DNA from: Ischnura elegans
Lineage: Eukaryota > Arthropoda > Insecta > Odonata > Coenagrionidae
Reading direction: 5' to 3'
Assembly (NCBI RefSeq): GCF_921293095.1
Contig: NC_060252.1
Location: forward strand, 46,500,881 to 46,564,880
DNA length: 64,000 nucleotides
The notes beneath the pieces are model-generated. The model saw only the letters and a list, made by a program, of their open reading frames with translations. It ran no database searches and was not told where the DNA came from. Positions 1 to 14,700 of the stretch are shown in pieces (positions within the stretch are counted from its first letter, which is position 1; each line of letters starts with the position of its first letter). A program made the translations under genes and the position numbers.

Positions 1-238
1 GAAAAGTTGGATTCAATTTTTTGGAAGTACAGCAAACTACTGATTATCCAGGCAAATGATGGGGAGAGGCGGTCGGAAAACACGGGTAATCCTAACGTTT
101 ACTTTAATTTCTTGTTATATTCATAATTTACATAAAATTATTATTTATGAACATAGTATGTTATTTAAGATTGCTTCCTGGACTCATTGAGAGCTTTCTA
201 CACCTAATTTTGATCTTTTTAGCGGTGATAATGTGATT

Positions 239-395
239 TTACTCGTTCTCCCACTGCTTCATGCACTCCAGCAAACTGTCTGCATTGGTGAGCACCTGGC
301 TGTCACTCATGCCATCTCTGCTTCCTTCGTCTCTGCTTCCACTTCCCCCACTACTTTCACTTCTTCTGTTCTCTTCCTCTCCTGTTTGAACTTGA
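239..395 (-). CDS. Candidate terminal coding exon of an unidentified minus-strand gene
   Basis: Reading the minus strand from a possible acceptor (AACCAG before 395), an open frame gives about 52 residues ending in ADSLLECMKQWENE and a TAA stop. It is rich in Ser, Glu, Arg and Gly, with a run of SRDEGSRD-like repeats followed by a short amphipathic end; that composition looks like real protein. Alternative acceptors at about 421 and 446 keep the same phase, each needing two bases from an upstream exon. It lies downstream of the forkhead stop, so it could be an alternative last exon of that gene, but only forkhead exon 2 ends in the matching phase. I do not recognise the protein. It could also be a gene fragment. 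An ATTAAA lies about 140 bp further along on the minus strand. Confidence 0.35.
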
Positions 396-529
396 CTGGT
401 TGCAATGTAAACATGCCTGTGTGTGACGAAGCTCCAGTTCCTGTGGGTTGTATTCAACCGCATAGGAAGCCACGGAAATAATTGTACATTTGCGTTATGA
501 AAAGTACATTTAAAGATCGTAAATAACAT

Positions 530-757
530 TTTTCTTAGTTTACTATTGGTTAACGATTGAAGAATCTTCTAAAATTAATCAGGTTTTTTTCCCACCGCTC
601 ATCGCCTTTTGCGATGCTAAATCAGACACCCAAGTAAACTTGAAACATCCCTTGTCAGAAAGTAAATTAAACAATGCTGTTCTATGCAGGGAATCTAATG
701 GAAATAATAAGCCTGGTGTAGCTTTGCATTAAAACGCAATAATCCTGGTGCTTTTGC

Positions 758-794
<37 letters not shown>

Positions 795-2520
795 AGTGGA
801 AAATATTGAAGGAACGTGAAACTTGTGCATGGATAATCTGCAACACATATAATCTGCAACACATGTAATCTGCAGCTGGATAGTCGGAGTTTGCTGTATG
901 GTGAATTCTTTGTCTGTATTTCTCCTTTATTCTAAACAATTTTAAAGTAGGAGTAAATTGAAACTATAAAAAATACGGGGCAGTCATGAGAATACGCAAT
1001 GGTAGTGGCAGCATTATGATTTACCGAGTATATACAGTGAATAAGCTGTCGAGCTAATTGTACATCTTTTTTACACTTTTAATCGTGAGATTTGGTAAGA
1101 ATGCATTTTTATTGAAGTCCTTAACTTTACAAAATGCATTATTTATACTGTTATGACCAGCAGCTAACAGTTGAAACCATTTTGATACACTTGAAGTCTT
1201 GATGTTAGCTGTATTCGCCAATTCTCCTATGTGAGGTGTTAGACTGAAAATTAGTGCACCAGTTTTTCATCTGAATTACAAATATTTACTGTAGCTATTT
1301 ATTTTTGTAGATGTGAATATTCCTCCATAAGGGTTGAAATCATATTTTACTGCATATCTTGTTACCAATGATATATATTTCTTGTTAAGATGATAGAAAA
1401 TGGAAACATTTGAAAATTTAAAGGTCAGTTAAAGAAAGTTTAATGAAAGGAAAAAGTACTCTCTACTAATAAATAACTAGTAACATAAAATCTCTCTGGT
1501 ATTTGGATTGGAAATAAGTTATTACATATTAAGATTGAAAATAAAGCCATTTTTTAGCCAAAGCCAAGTTTATAGCCAAACAATCATTTCTGTCAATTTC
1601 CTAAAAATCATTTAAAATTGACAGTGATCAAAAACTGGCCTTGACTTCATTTCTTGTACTTTGGAAATCTTGAGATGATGAATTGACAATTGGATGTTTA
1701 TTTAGACATATTTTCAAAGAAAATACAAGTTTTGAGAAGAACAGTATGAAAAATGTATTTTTAATCCCATAGCAAAATTTACATTCTTTTTATGGCGATT
1801 TATAAGTTATAAATGTGTACAAGTAATTCCATAGTGTTCACAGCCATCTCAAAGTATAAATACTTCTTACAGGTAATACTAGAATGAAGACTAGATTATT
1901 AAGAGACAAATACATGCATACAGTTACAGGACATGCACAAAATTTCATCACTTACGTCTTGGCATATATTATTATTATTTAAGAGTTGAACTATGGCACT
2001 AAGTAGAAATGTGCTGTACCAAAAATTTCCTAAGTCTTAAATATTTGTTTCCTAAGCGGCTGTTAACACATTTCACTTCAATGGCAGGAGCGCTTATTAT
2101 TCCATCTTCTCACCACTTTCTTGAACTAATGTGAAATTATATTAATCACTCACATTGAATTATATTCATATGTATATCTGTCTTGTTATCAAAACTATAT
2201 TCACTGGGTGGACTAAACACTCATCCATTTGATACTTATTAGGTAAGATATTATAACCTGACTAGGTCTCAGTCTAGAAGGAGAGAACATGAGCAATGAT
2301 TTCTGCTAAATGGGAAGCATACTTTCATACAATCAAAACAAACAAATATTCCAAACTCAAAATTAACAAAATATTAAATGTCTACATTCTTTGACATTTT
2401 TCTTAAGTTCCCAACCTTTGATGGAAATATACACCACATTGGATGACAGGTAATACATGTGTAGTGGTGGCCATCAAATGAGGATTGAAGAATTATTCTG
2501 AAGAAGCATATTAGGAAGAA
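530..2520. other. Non-coding stretch downstream of the forkhead gene
   Basis: A+T-rich sequence with no supportable exon. It probably holds the 3' UTR of the forkhead transcript, which ends its CDS at 2521 on the minus strand. A minus-strand AATAAA lies near 1697. A run of about 28 T at 763-790 may be the reverse of a retroposed poly(A) tail or a simple repeat. Confidence 0.5.
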
Positions 2521-2774
2521 TCAAACATGTAGCTGTTGAGCTGACTGAGGTGACACCATCTCATGGTATTGGAAGTTCAGGTCCTCTCCAAAAAGATTGT
2601 CAGAAACTATCACTTCTCCATTCTCAATGTCAGAAATCACTCCTGCTGGGAAATTTTCATCAGCCACTATAAATGAAGCCACTGTACCATCATCAAGGAC
2701 AAATAGGCCAGACTCTTCTACCACTTCCCTTTTTGATACTGGATTCAAGAAGTCAGCAGGAAAAGGGATGTGTC
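2521..2774 (-). CDS. Forkhead gene, coding exon 6 and stop
   Basis: The acceptor is CTCAAATGACAG. It completes the glycine codon begun in exon 5 and encodes an acidic tail that ends in VSPQSAQQLHV and TGA. The hydrophobic-acidic composition (LFVLDDGTVASFIVADE) would suit a transactivation region, but that is inference. Confidence 0.75.
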
Positions 2775-5700
2775 CTGTCATTTGAGAAATTAATGGTATA
2801 AATTGTTAGTATAGACTATGAAATAACTTAGAAAAGTGAATGGATTGCTTGGGAAAAAATAGATGTGTGGGGTGGTAGAGAACCCTGGTTTGCTGAAATT
2901 GCAGGCATTTTCATTTGAATGTATTACTTTAGTCTTCTTGCATATTTAAAAACTATATGTATTGGCTAATATGATGGTAAGAATGAAAAATACTTCAAAT
3001 TCATTTGGGAGAAGAATAGAGGCTAAATTCTAATTGGCCTGGTCACATTCATGTTTGTTGTTTAATTTATTATACTATTGTACCTAAACTTTTAATACCA
3101 AATGGCCATTTTTAAAGAATTTTATCATTATTTTGTAAATATGTAGTGCAACCCTACATTTCCCTATTAATATAGTAAAAATCTTGGACAGCAGCCTTGT
3201 TGGAGGGAAAGATATGCATGATCCAATGACCAGTAAGGCTATTCTGGCTGGAGTAACGAGCGTGGTTTGATAAGTCTGTCTCTTTTCGAATGAAGGATTT
3301 TTTTTCTGCGAGAAAGGTTTTTATTCTCTACATAGTCTCCTGGGTATCTGCAGTTAGGGAATTGATTCTGGGAATTAATTTTTTTTTCTTTCGTGATTGG
3401 TTGATGAACCAAATTTTACTCAGCAATGACTACCTATTCAATGGAATTGGTGCATGAAAAATGACATTCAAGTGGAAGTCAATGTCATTCTGTTATCCAT
3501 TTGGTCTCATCATTTGGTCCCTTTCATTAGTATTGGCATTCTGCAGGGATATTTCTTACTTTCCTCGTGCATCTATTTCAGTAAATCAAGTAGAACTCCC
3601 ATTACACTAGCACTATGCCAGGGAGGATTACTCAGGTGCTATACCAGGTCATATCTAAGTATAATAATAATAATATAATAAGTCACAGAATTAAAAAAAA
3701 ATAATCATCCTCAGTTATCTGGGAGGTATTTTTTCTGAAACATTTGCAACCATGGGTAATGACACCAGATGGAGCTCTGACAGTTTACACTGGCTTACCT
3801 TACAGATGTGAAAATGTTTACCATTACTCTGAGTAATAAGGTCTTTTTTTTAGCCGTTCTCTTAATCTAAAAAAACTCTTACCTGGATCCCGAGAATTAA
3901 TTGTGAAGGAGCTAGATGCTGCCGCTGAAGCTCGCTTCTGCTGAAGTGGAGTCAGGTACTGAACCTCCACCTCTCTCTTCACTCCTGAAAGAATTTCTTC
4001 TGCAGATTGCTCCAATGACACAATATGTGGCTTAGGACCATTGTGAGTTACGGGGCAGAACACCTGTAAATATTTATAGTTATTTTACAAATGTTTGTGT
4101 CAAGCAAAAATTACTTCATCCACTAGAAAGAGACAACGCATGTGTTTTTAGGCCACTCTCACAAGGGATGTTACTTGCTCTGGTACTCTTGAGGCCTAGG
4201 TCATTGTTTACTCTTACCAGCTGATCTCAAAGTTTTTATGTAGGTGTTTGGATTGTCTGCAGGTTATGCGTTAGTAAAACACTTCCCATTTTCCTTGACA
4301 TAGTGGAACTACAGGGAATGCAGCAATTAGTGGGGTATGTTTCATGTAGAGGTGAAAAAAGGAAAGTCATATGGAATCGTACCTTTTCTTCTTGCAAACG
4401 GAATACAATCAATAGGAAAAATCAAGTGGCTGAGCAGAAAGCCCTTAGAATAAATTCTCTTTTCTTTTCCCATTCCCAAATGATTATCGCACTATAAAGT
4501 AGACCACCTATAGTAGGTTGATTACGGAATTGCAAAGATTTGTTCTTCTATTTTGGAATTCATTTGAATCAGGAGTAGTGATACATATATAGCTGGGTTT
4601 TGCATGTCGATTGCAACATTATTCTGAAAATGATGACATCAAATAGACTGCCTTTCAGTATGCTGCCATCTTTTAACAATTACCAACCTAACCAAGTCAT
4701 ACATATTGACATCACTGGTCCAGATCTATGGGTCGTTGGAACATACATATGCATGTATGTTCCAACCAAGCCTTGATTCTCCACTTTGAAAGCCAAGGTT
4801 TTATCTGGGTGAGGTCAAGGCTTCCTTCACAGCTGTTTTTCATTATTTTATCTGTACTCCCATCCTGAGAAGGAAATGTAGGAGTTCAACTTCATTACTG
4901 CTTAAATTTTGTGATAACCACTCACTTCAACTTATGTATGAAGTTGGAAGCTAATTGTTTTGTGAATACTGCTACCTTTCTCACTCCAAAACGTCTAATG
5001 GGTATGTACATATGTATATGTTTTGCATGAGACAGTTTTTTGTGGTGTTGAAGCCTATTTACCACAATGCTGTATTTGATTATCCATTGAATATCTTTGG
5101 AATTCTAATTTTGTTGTAGATTACTATTGATTTTACGAGTGTTCAGTTATTGCCATTTGGCATCAATAGTTTTCTTAGTATTTTGCAGCTACATCCTGAG
5201 CATGATATTACGTATACGTTCTTATTATCTTACTTGTGGTACATATATCCTCTTGTCAGAATTCTCCTTGTTCTCTTCCATGGCCACAGTTATGTCCCCT
5301 TTTATATCTTCCATTATAGAAAATTCCATTTTAGGACCCAGCGATGTACAGTTGACATCTGTTGTATCTTCTGTCATGGTGATTGACTCCACAGCCAAGG
5401 TGGTTGGAGATGATCTCCCTGATGTTTGAGGATGGCAGCATTGCGTTTGAGCCCAAAATTGCTCCAGTCTTCTCTTTCTCTGTAAAAAATAAGGAACAGT
5501 TAGAACACCCTTTCATCACAGCTCTTAATAACACCGTGAAGTTGGATATGTGTAGTATGCAAGATGTAGATATGAACAAGAGTTACAGTAAAACCTCTAT
5601 GTAGTGAACCTTCTCGTATCATAAATCTCCATACTTCTTATCACCCCTAGGGTCCCGTCAGATTTACATGTAAATGTATAGGCAAACCTTTTTGTATTGA

Positions 5701-8700
5701 ACCTCTTTATCTCATAAACTCCACTTATCATTACAAGGTAGCACCCCCAGGACTGCCTCACTACCTCCGAAAATTGTACTGAGACAACTAGAGACCATTA
5801 ATGCAGCTGCGATTACGTACGTGGAGTGACATGTTTCACGCTTATTTTCTTTTCTTTTGCACCTTTAATATGCTGTAATTTTCACATTTACCATTAGTTA
5901 TGGCCATTTTGTTCCATATGAAAGCATACCTAACAGTAAATAAGAAAAAAGATATCCAACTACCCTAATCATTTTAAGTGACTGTTGAATTAAGAGAGAT
6001 CACATCGTTTTCTCTTGAATCATGGTAAAAATCATGTGATAGCACTCGCTCAGAGTTATCATTAAATAATAAATATATGTTCACTAATGCATGCATATTT
6101 GTTTATACGCATAAATATAATGGTAAAAAGACAGTAGTGCCTTTCATTTCCAAAGGATATGAAAAAATGGTGCATATCACTAAAACCTCTCTATAGTGAA
6201 CCTCCATGCATCAAAATGTCCAAATTTTGGTCCTCTCTATTATGATATAAAGAGGTTTTACTGTATTTGTAAAGGTGCACTTTTACCTTAGTGTCCTTTT
6301 CAATTGAAGGTAGTGTTTATTGTCTAAGCTGTCTTTCATATGGTGGAGCTATGGGTGGGGTACTATTTAAAGTCAATTTAAAAATCCATAAATGGTTGCA
6401 ATGTTTGGAAAATAGTTATTTAAGAAAGTTTCAAATTACCTATGTACTGCCAAAAGTGGTGGCACCTAATTTTTTAATAGAAGTGCAGCCTGAGCCATAC
6501 TTCCTCCTGTAGGCCCTTCTGAGTCTCTTCACAGTTTGGTAGACATAGATGGGGCTCCGTAATGTTTGTGAGCGTGAATTTTCGTGATTTTATGCTTAAT
6601 TTTGGTTTTTATGCAATTTTTGTTTCTTTTTTTAACTTATTCCAAGATTTGGAAAGGTTTTTCAATCGTGTTGCTACTTTTTCCATGTCGAACCACAAAT
6701 AAGCATCTTTTTTTTACCAATTCCGCAATATATGTAATTTCATTTGTTTAAAATGCTGAATTCTCACTGCCACATCGCATCATTCTTAAAATCCCTATCA
6801 AATTATAGAAATTACTGATAGCCTACTCTGAATACTTAGAATAGAATGCATTCAGGGAGTAACTTAGCAGCTGCTTGTATTGAGAGTTGCAGGCGAAACT
6901 GAATAGGTAATTGAGTGAATATCAAAATCTGGTGTCACACCTCTTTGACTATGGCACTAAAGATGTGGTAACCTAAACTGCTTATGAAAATATGAATAAT
7001 GACTCCATTCTTAGTGTTTGGAACTTCAGTTTTTTTCCGCTTTGAACTATGGTTGTTTGCCTTTTTAAAATTGTCACCTATATTTTGAATGTTGTAGAGA
7101 AACTGTCACATTGTTTGCTCATATTTCTAAATTCTTGGTGATTTGATATTTTTCATTATCACAGTCTAATTGAATGACTGCTTAAAATTAACCATTTTCC
7201 TGTTTTATATAAATGGTAATATCCTGTGCAATTCTTTTTAAAATCTCTTGTAATCTAAGTAACATCGTCATCAGAAGCACACCACTGGTTTTAAGGAAAA
7301 GTGACTTCTCATTGTTCATAGCTATTGCAGACCTTGAGGACCTATCTTCCTGTATTTCCTTTTTGCTGTGGCCAATTGCTTATGTGACATCGTCCAAAAT
7401 TAGTAGTTAATTGGCATAATTATCCACTACCTAGAAATATAAAGAAAGGAAGCTAAGGCCCCTTGATGTGCATTTGTGGAAGATAGTCAAGTAGTTGATC
7501 ACTAAGGTTGCTGATTATGAGCATCCAGTGATTAGCAACCCTATTAAGATCCAGGTGATGTCATGGGACCACTATAAGCTAGGTTGGATATCACATCAAC
7601 TCCTATGAATAATATGGCTCCATTCAGCTGCTACATCTCATGCTCTCTACCAGGGTGAAAAGGAGTCATGGACATCACTATACCCAGAATGGAGAAACAA
7701 AACCACGGCAAGGAGACCTGAGGTGCCCATGGTAGGAAAGCCCAGAAAAACTTGCCAGAGAGGTAAGAGTCCATTGTCATCACCTCTTAATTTTTCTCTT
7801 CTAATTGGGTCACACCTAATTCTTTCATAGAGAGTGGAGGGAGGTTAGGGGGTGCAAACATAGGCCCTAGAATTTTTGGAAGATAGGCTCTTAGATAGCG
7901 AACTCCTTTTAAAAAATTGCATTTTTCATAAAGTTCTAGCACAAAGGCACTGAAAATGAGGGCTAATTCTATTTATTTTTTAATGTAATGCTATTTTTTC
8001 CTCCGCCTAAACTGTACCCATGTTTGGTGGGTTAGGAGAGGAATTTGTGGGGAAGGAATAATGTTGCTTCAGGGCGTATTTACTATTTTTTCTGTCAATT
8101 AGGCATTCACTCTATTTCAAACTTTTTAAGTGAGGGAAGGAAAGATTGAGGCATGGAGCTGTGGACAATCCTTCTCAAGAGCGGAAACAATTAATGCTAA
8201 TAAAGGATGAAGGCTTCCGAATGAGAAAATAATTCATTATTACACTTATCCACTTCAACAATTTCCTACATTAGCCACAGAGTTCTTATAAAAATAAGTT
8301 TCCACCTTATTTTATTTGCTCTTTCCATTTTTATTGTTTTATTATAATTTTATGTTAGGGTACCTCCTAAACAGACTTAAAATTGTATTAAATAAGTATT
8401 TCATGTATTATAACCTCATGTAGAAGGCTATTTTAATTCCCAAATTATTTTAATTTTCCAAATTAGAATTTTACTGTAAGTCATATCTACCCTTAATGAT
8501 TCACATATCAAATGTGTAATTACTTAAGGAAAGGTGCCTGCAATCTTGATGCAATTACTTTTTCTGGTTCACACATTTGAATTCTATTGATAGAGCTTAT
8601 AAATAATAAAAAAATATCCTTAATGCTTCAGTTTAATATACTTGTTCCTGGTTTTTTTACTTAGAGAATTTCGCAAAGCATAAAAATGTTCTTAAATCTA

Positions 8701-11700
8701 AAAATATATATGTGGAAAGCTATTTTCCCTGCTTTTTGTTTTTATCAGCACCAGCCCAGGTAGAAGTCACTGGAAGGCACAATGATTTTCATTTTTCACT
8801 AAGCGATTTCAGTCTCATCCAGTTAATACATTATTTTCTACTCTTGTATAAGGTATCATTAAGTAATTATTATTATCCTTTCACATCACTTCTCATTGTC
8901 ATTGGTTGCTTAGCCTTCTTTTTTTCATAGCCTTATCGTAATGCAGCGATAGAATTAATTTTCTTATCACTACTTACAGTTTATTCACATTCTTTATTCT
9001 TCCTCTTAATCTTTTGACGTACAAAAATTATGAAACTTCCGTGTTTTCTATCTTTCATCAAAATCCACAACAACCCATTATTTTTTTCCATGACAACTTT
9101 TATATTTAAAGTTATTGAGGGTTTTCTATTCCATTTATAACATATGTACATGCAAGTAATTATTTTTGATTATTTATTTAATTATTATTTTCACTTTAAG
9201 TCATTTTTATTTGATTATTCGGGGAGAGATGATTGATATCCACAAATTTAACTTACCTGGGATTCATTTTATAATTTGTCATGGTAATAGAATTTACTTC
9301 ATTCCTTTAGTTTTCATTTTTCAATATTTAAAGGTTTATCTGTTAAACGATTCTCAGTTAAGTTAGAAAAACTTGAAATTATTTAAGAGTTGTAGTGGGT
9401 TATTGAGCTCTACTACCCTCTAGCGCTATGTGCCTGCTACGGTAAGTGTATAGCATGAGTGGGGTTTCACGGAGATAGATTTTCGTTTTGACAGTGCATA
9501 GGTAATTCTCTCCGAGGGCTTTTTTCAAAAATCTGGTGGTGGTGGACATTTTTCTGTTGAATGTCGTTCCCATCCTGTGTGGTGTGTGGGTAGCACTGCA
9601 AGTACAAAATATCTGTCCGTCGCATGTGACGTTCAGACCCTTGGCGCCTTTAAGAACAAGAGAAAGCCGATGCCAGCTTTCTCTACTCCCCATCTTTTTT
9701 AACGTGCTCAGAACGCGCAATTGAAGTTATTTGTCGTTCGCCTTAACACAGTACTTGAAAGAGGATTCAAATATTGGCGAATTCCTTATTTCCGCCATCT
9801 TTAATAATGATATATATGCAGGGGTGCCGACTCATAAAAAAATATTGGGGAAGCCCATACCGGGAGTCTTGCCCAGGGAATTTTTATAAATAGTGCGTTT
9901 AAAAGTTTAATTTCGAAGCTCTATTTTGTATCCCTAGACTGAGGTTTGTGGTGGTGAACACTGTGCTTTATCTGGTGATGGTTTTCCGGGTCTCAAGAGA
10001 CGTGTGATAAAGCATGGTGCTCATTGCAGAAAATCATAATAATCAACAGTTTCTAAACTAATTTATGCAATAATCAACTGCTAGGTATGACCCTTCATCG
10101 CCAATCTAAAATCACTAAGTTAATACCAACGCTGGGTTTTAATGCGCCCCTTACCGTCGGGTTACGGTTACCCCTTTTGCAAATCCCTAACGTTCAAAAT
10201 GTGTACTAGCTATCCATAAAAATGATACGTCAACCCTTGCCCAATTCTTAACTTGTATATCACCATTTACCATTAAAAAAAGTATATAACGGTTACAGCG
10301 AATTTAAAGTATTTGAAACCCATTATTAAATGCAAAAGGAGTTACAAGGAAAAAAAATGTTGAGTTATTAATTCCGAGCAGGGGAATCGATCCAACAACC
10401 TTTACTATGACGACGTCGTACTAACTCCACTACGCCACCACGGCTTCTGACATTAAGATTTTTGTAATACATAATAGCAGACCAGCAGTGAAAACCGGAG
10501 CAAGGACACAAAGTGTGCACACGAAATTAATCATTAAATCCATCAAAGATCGAAACAAAACGATAAATTTAGCAAGTAACCTCTCCCTCTTTGTTCATAT
10601 ATCTTCACATGGAAGCGAAATATGTGCAGTGCGTGAGCAAGGAAAACAAATGGAGTAAGGGAAACTAAATTTTCTTGAGAAGCAGAAGTGGCGCCACAAA
10701 CTTTGTCCTAAAACTTTTGAAAGTGACTGTACATATGTCAACCCTAATACGTTAAAAATTTATTAAGATCTTCAATTTAAATTATCGAGAATATAGCGTA
10801 AATTCCAGTTGAATTAGGACTCAAAATTAGCAATAGAGTAGAAAATGGACAAAATATTTAGATCGCCCAATGAGAGGAAATCTTAAAGCTCATTTAGAGA
10901 CCTTATCTCATAGTAAGTGTATTCCTATGCTAACATGGAAAAACAGCCTTTTTGCTCCACAATGATATTATCATAATATCCTGACACTTTTACATCTCCT
11001 TGTTTTATCATTAAAACCTACTTTACGCATTCATTAAAAGCCAGAAAGGTTTGCAAAAAGTAGGACAAGGAGTGTGGCACACTATGGAAATGTGGACGCT
11101 GAGGAAGGCAGAGAAAGGACTTGAGACTCAGAACCCGAAATGGTTTCTTCCTGGGCTATATGCCAATGTATTTTTAAATCTTATAGGTTTTACTTAATCT
11201 CATTTTTTCAACCTTTAACGGTGAGATCCCTATTTCGATTAGAGGCAGTTGCAGATTAAGGGGTGACACCCTCCCCCATGATTTCTGGAAAGGTTGTAAA
11301 GATGGCAAATTTCAAGGGGGCTCTCCAATGTAAATTTTTATTTCACCAGCTTAACATATACTGTTTAAAACAATGAATGCATATCTAAATGCCACTCGAT
11401 TGTTCACATAAGACCTCAGGTGCATTCTCGCTGCACGGTAGTGCATATTACCAAGGCACTGTGGTAATGAAACTCCCCAAAATAGGGACCTATCCGCCCC
11501 TGTGAAGAGGTATTTCATCCTCCCCGGGATGCCTATTAATGTAGTGCACCAATGGAGGAGAAGAAAGAAGGTCAAATAGGCGAACAGACAAAGGAACGAA
11601 GTAGTTATTGTTATGATGAGAGAGGAAACTGCTTGAGAAGATAAGGAGGATAGGGAAGAAGCGTTTCCTGATGGGCAGAGCGATGGTGAAAACCGTTTAA

Positions 11701-14700
11701 GGGGAGGATGCTGGGAAGAATTCGTAACGCGTAGGAAGAATATAAGCCCTATGCGGGGTAGAATTCGCGATTTTATGTGGGAAGAGGGAAATGCCAGGAT
11801 GATAAGCAAAATGTATCAAGTAAACCTAATTTTAAAGGAAAGGTAAGCTCGAAGCTTATATTTTGTTTGACTAAACAATAGCAAAGAAAGGTCCTTGAAC
11901 AGAGTAATTCTCAAGGACGCACAGTGGGCTGAAATCGGAAAAAGCTGGACAAAACCTCGAAAATGGTTTTTTTGAGTATGGAAGTTGAAACTTTGCACAG
12001 TTGTTGCCAACACATTAGTGCATTTTTTGACGCAAAATATTTTTCTTAGGCTAATTTTTTGTATAAAACACATAGCCTCAAAGTTGAACAAATTTGGCGG
12101 AAATTGCCCGCTTTGAATTTTTTTCGAAATTCAGCATGTTTAAACTAATGTCACACCTTTAGTAGTAATTCAATAGCAACAAAAATTTATAAATTTGTTA
12201 AACGGTTTGTTATCATCGATTACCATCAACTTTCACGACTTAATTGTTGTATTTGTGACCAATACGATACAAAATGGCGGACCCTGTTTTTCGTCGAATT
12301 TTTGTGTTTATGTAGGATTTTAAAAAAAGGATCACCGAGTTACCTCGAGATATTTACACCACATATACAACAAAGTATATAGATTATGATAATCGGAAGT
12401 ACAGCTGCGACCACCTGCGACGCCGAAATTAAGATCGATTTTTCGAACGTGCGGCACCGCCCGGAGCTGGCTGCTGGCTACGGGAATTGCCGTACTCGAC
12501 GGATGTTGGATAGTGAATCATTTTAAATAAATTTATTGAATAAAAGCTATGATATATTATTACTACATTTATTTTCCTTTTGTTGTAACCCGATTTCTTT
12601 ACTGTCTTGTAATATTTATCACCGATGCAGTACAAAATGGCGGACGCTAATTTCAGTAACATTTTTGCCCGTGTGTGGCTGTATAAAAAGGAGGACACCG
12701 AGTTGCTCTCAGATATTTACATCGTCATTGCATCAAGCCTTTTAGAGTCTTCATCCACGGAAATAATCTGCGACCGTTGGCAACAAACTAAATAAAATCG
12801 ATGTTTTTACCGTGCCGCGCAGTCCGCGGCTGCTCCCTGGGCTCATGGATTGTCGTGACGCAGCGTACATTATAAAGCGCTATGAATGCAAAGCCTTTGC
12901 TGAGGATGTATTTAATGTTATTATTAACTGTATAGGCTTTTAGGCTTCTTTCTCAGTCCTTCCATTTTTGATAAAAGGTTATCAATGAATATTTAAATGA
13001 ACCCTATGTACATGTAATAGCATCACTCCGAGTCGGTTGATGAACTGTCGCTTTCACTTCGAGGCTGCAGGATTTCTGGGTCATCATCATTTAGTAACAG
13101 TAAATTCCTCACTTATATCGGCATTCTTCGGGATTTCTTTGTAATTAGGGGTGCGGCGTTGGATATTACTGAATCTGAGGTCAGGAGGAGCCGACGAAAT
13201 AAGTCATCGTTGGTAGATATATTCTAGAGTGCTTCCTGCTAAAGCTTTCTCGATATTTTCTGCTATCTTTATTGCGTGCTTCAATTGCTTCTTCACATAA
13301 TATCCCTAGAGGAAGAATCATCTCTGTAGCTATACCTGCTCCGTGTATTAGGACCTTATGAACGGTTTGGGGCACCTAGAACTCCTACCTACAAATATTC
13401 CTCCGACCTAGGCTCTTGTTGCCAAACTTGATTATACTGCGAATGCTCATAACTGCCGTCGAAACCATATTTACAAATCAGAGTGCACTTCAATTCACTT
13501 CTTGCATCAGGAACAGTTGCCACGCAAGCTAGAATCGGTGAGGCAGTGTGCGACAGGAGAGTTTGTTGATTGACTTCGCACGATATTTCTATAATCTCTA
13601 TGCCATCAGGGTACGCAGTATTTTTAGCAAACCTCACTCTTTCATAGTTCGGGTATAATTTATGACCATGGCTTTCAGCTATTTTCCGAAGACACTTGTT
13701 GTGGTTTTTCGTCAGGTGCATCGATATGATAACAGAAAGAGCCTCGTCTTCTGACATTATGGAGGAACCTGAGATGGGTGTCTTCCATTTAGCTAGGACT
13801 CTCCTTGCTCTGCTTGGAATGGTCGTTGTAATGTCCTTCACTAGTTTGGAGGCCGCCTCATCTCCTTCCTCTCCAATTGTCATCGATGCTGCGAATGATA
13901 AAGTTGCCGCCGAGTGAGAAGATCTAAGACTTTCAGTCTTCCTCCTCTTAGTTCTTTCGCTAACTTTGTCATTTTTTTCCGGGCGTCCACCAGATTATTA
14001 TGGGATCAAAGTGAGTAAAAAATCGCCCTTAAATCCATTGAGATAATGCAACAACTCAGGTCACTTATTAATCGCATATACTTATCCAAAGAATTAGAAG
14101 CTCTTGTCAATTCTAGAACGTTTTCTGGTACATATATAGGTGCTTTCAGCCGCTCAATATTTCTCCTCAAACATCTTTCATTGTTTCTACTGCAGGCTTC
14201 CCATTTCCTTTGGTAGCGAATCAAAAAATATCGTGTAAGAAAGTCACTAAGGCCCTTCGTAGCTTCAATATTACCTTGCGCGTGAAATTTTTTCGTCAGA
14301 TATTAGGTACATTAAAAATTCATATCTCTGCAAAGGATTTACATCCGGATTTGACAACCTTTTTATGAAGCAATAGACGAATTACCTCGAGACCAGACAT
14401 TTTTAAAATGCTCCAAATTTGTTGTTCAATTCAACACTGGTTCTATTTCAGGCGAACGAGTTTCCAATAACAAGTAACATACATGAAAATTAAAGAAAGG
14501 GTCAATTCTAGAGGCGTTAATGGTAAATAAAAAAAGGGAAATTTCTTATAGCACGAGGCAAATATAAAGAACTACAAATGAAAATCTCTTACCAGTTTGG
14601 ATGATAGATGCCTGGTGAATGAGTGATTGACACCGCCAATGCAGTTAAAGCAGAAAACCGATGATATTCCGCGGAGTTCTCAATATCTAAAGCGCGTGTA

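Noticed and set aside
9400-9720. A 106-codon minus-strand frame in a less A+T-rich stretch
   Set aside because: No recognisable motif, no convincing splice sites, and an overlapping frame on the other strand; more likely an unrecognised repeat.
11351-11809. A 152-codon minus-strand frame, one of the longest in the window
   Set aside because: It lies antisense to a LINE C-terminal scrap on the plus strand and has a hydrophobic, low-information composition.
12429-12698. An 89-codon minus-strand frame with an identical plus-strand twin at 15356-15625 (and a 69-codon pair at 12536 and 15309)
   Set aside because: They are mirror copies because they lie in the two Transib inverted arms. They have no known domain and are explained by the repeat.
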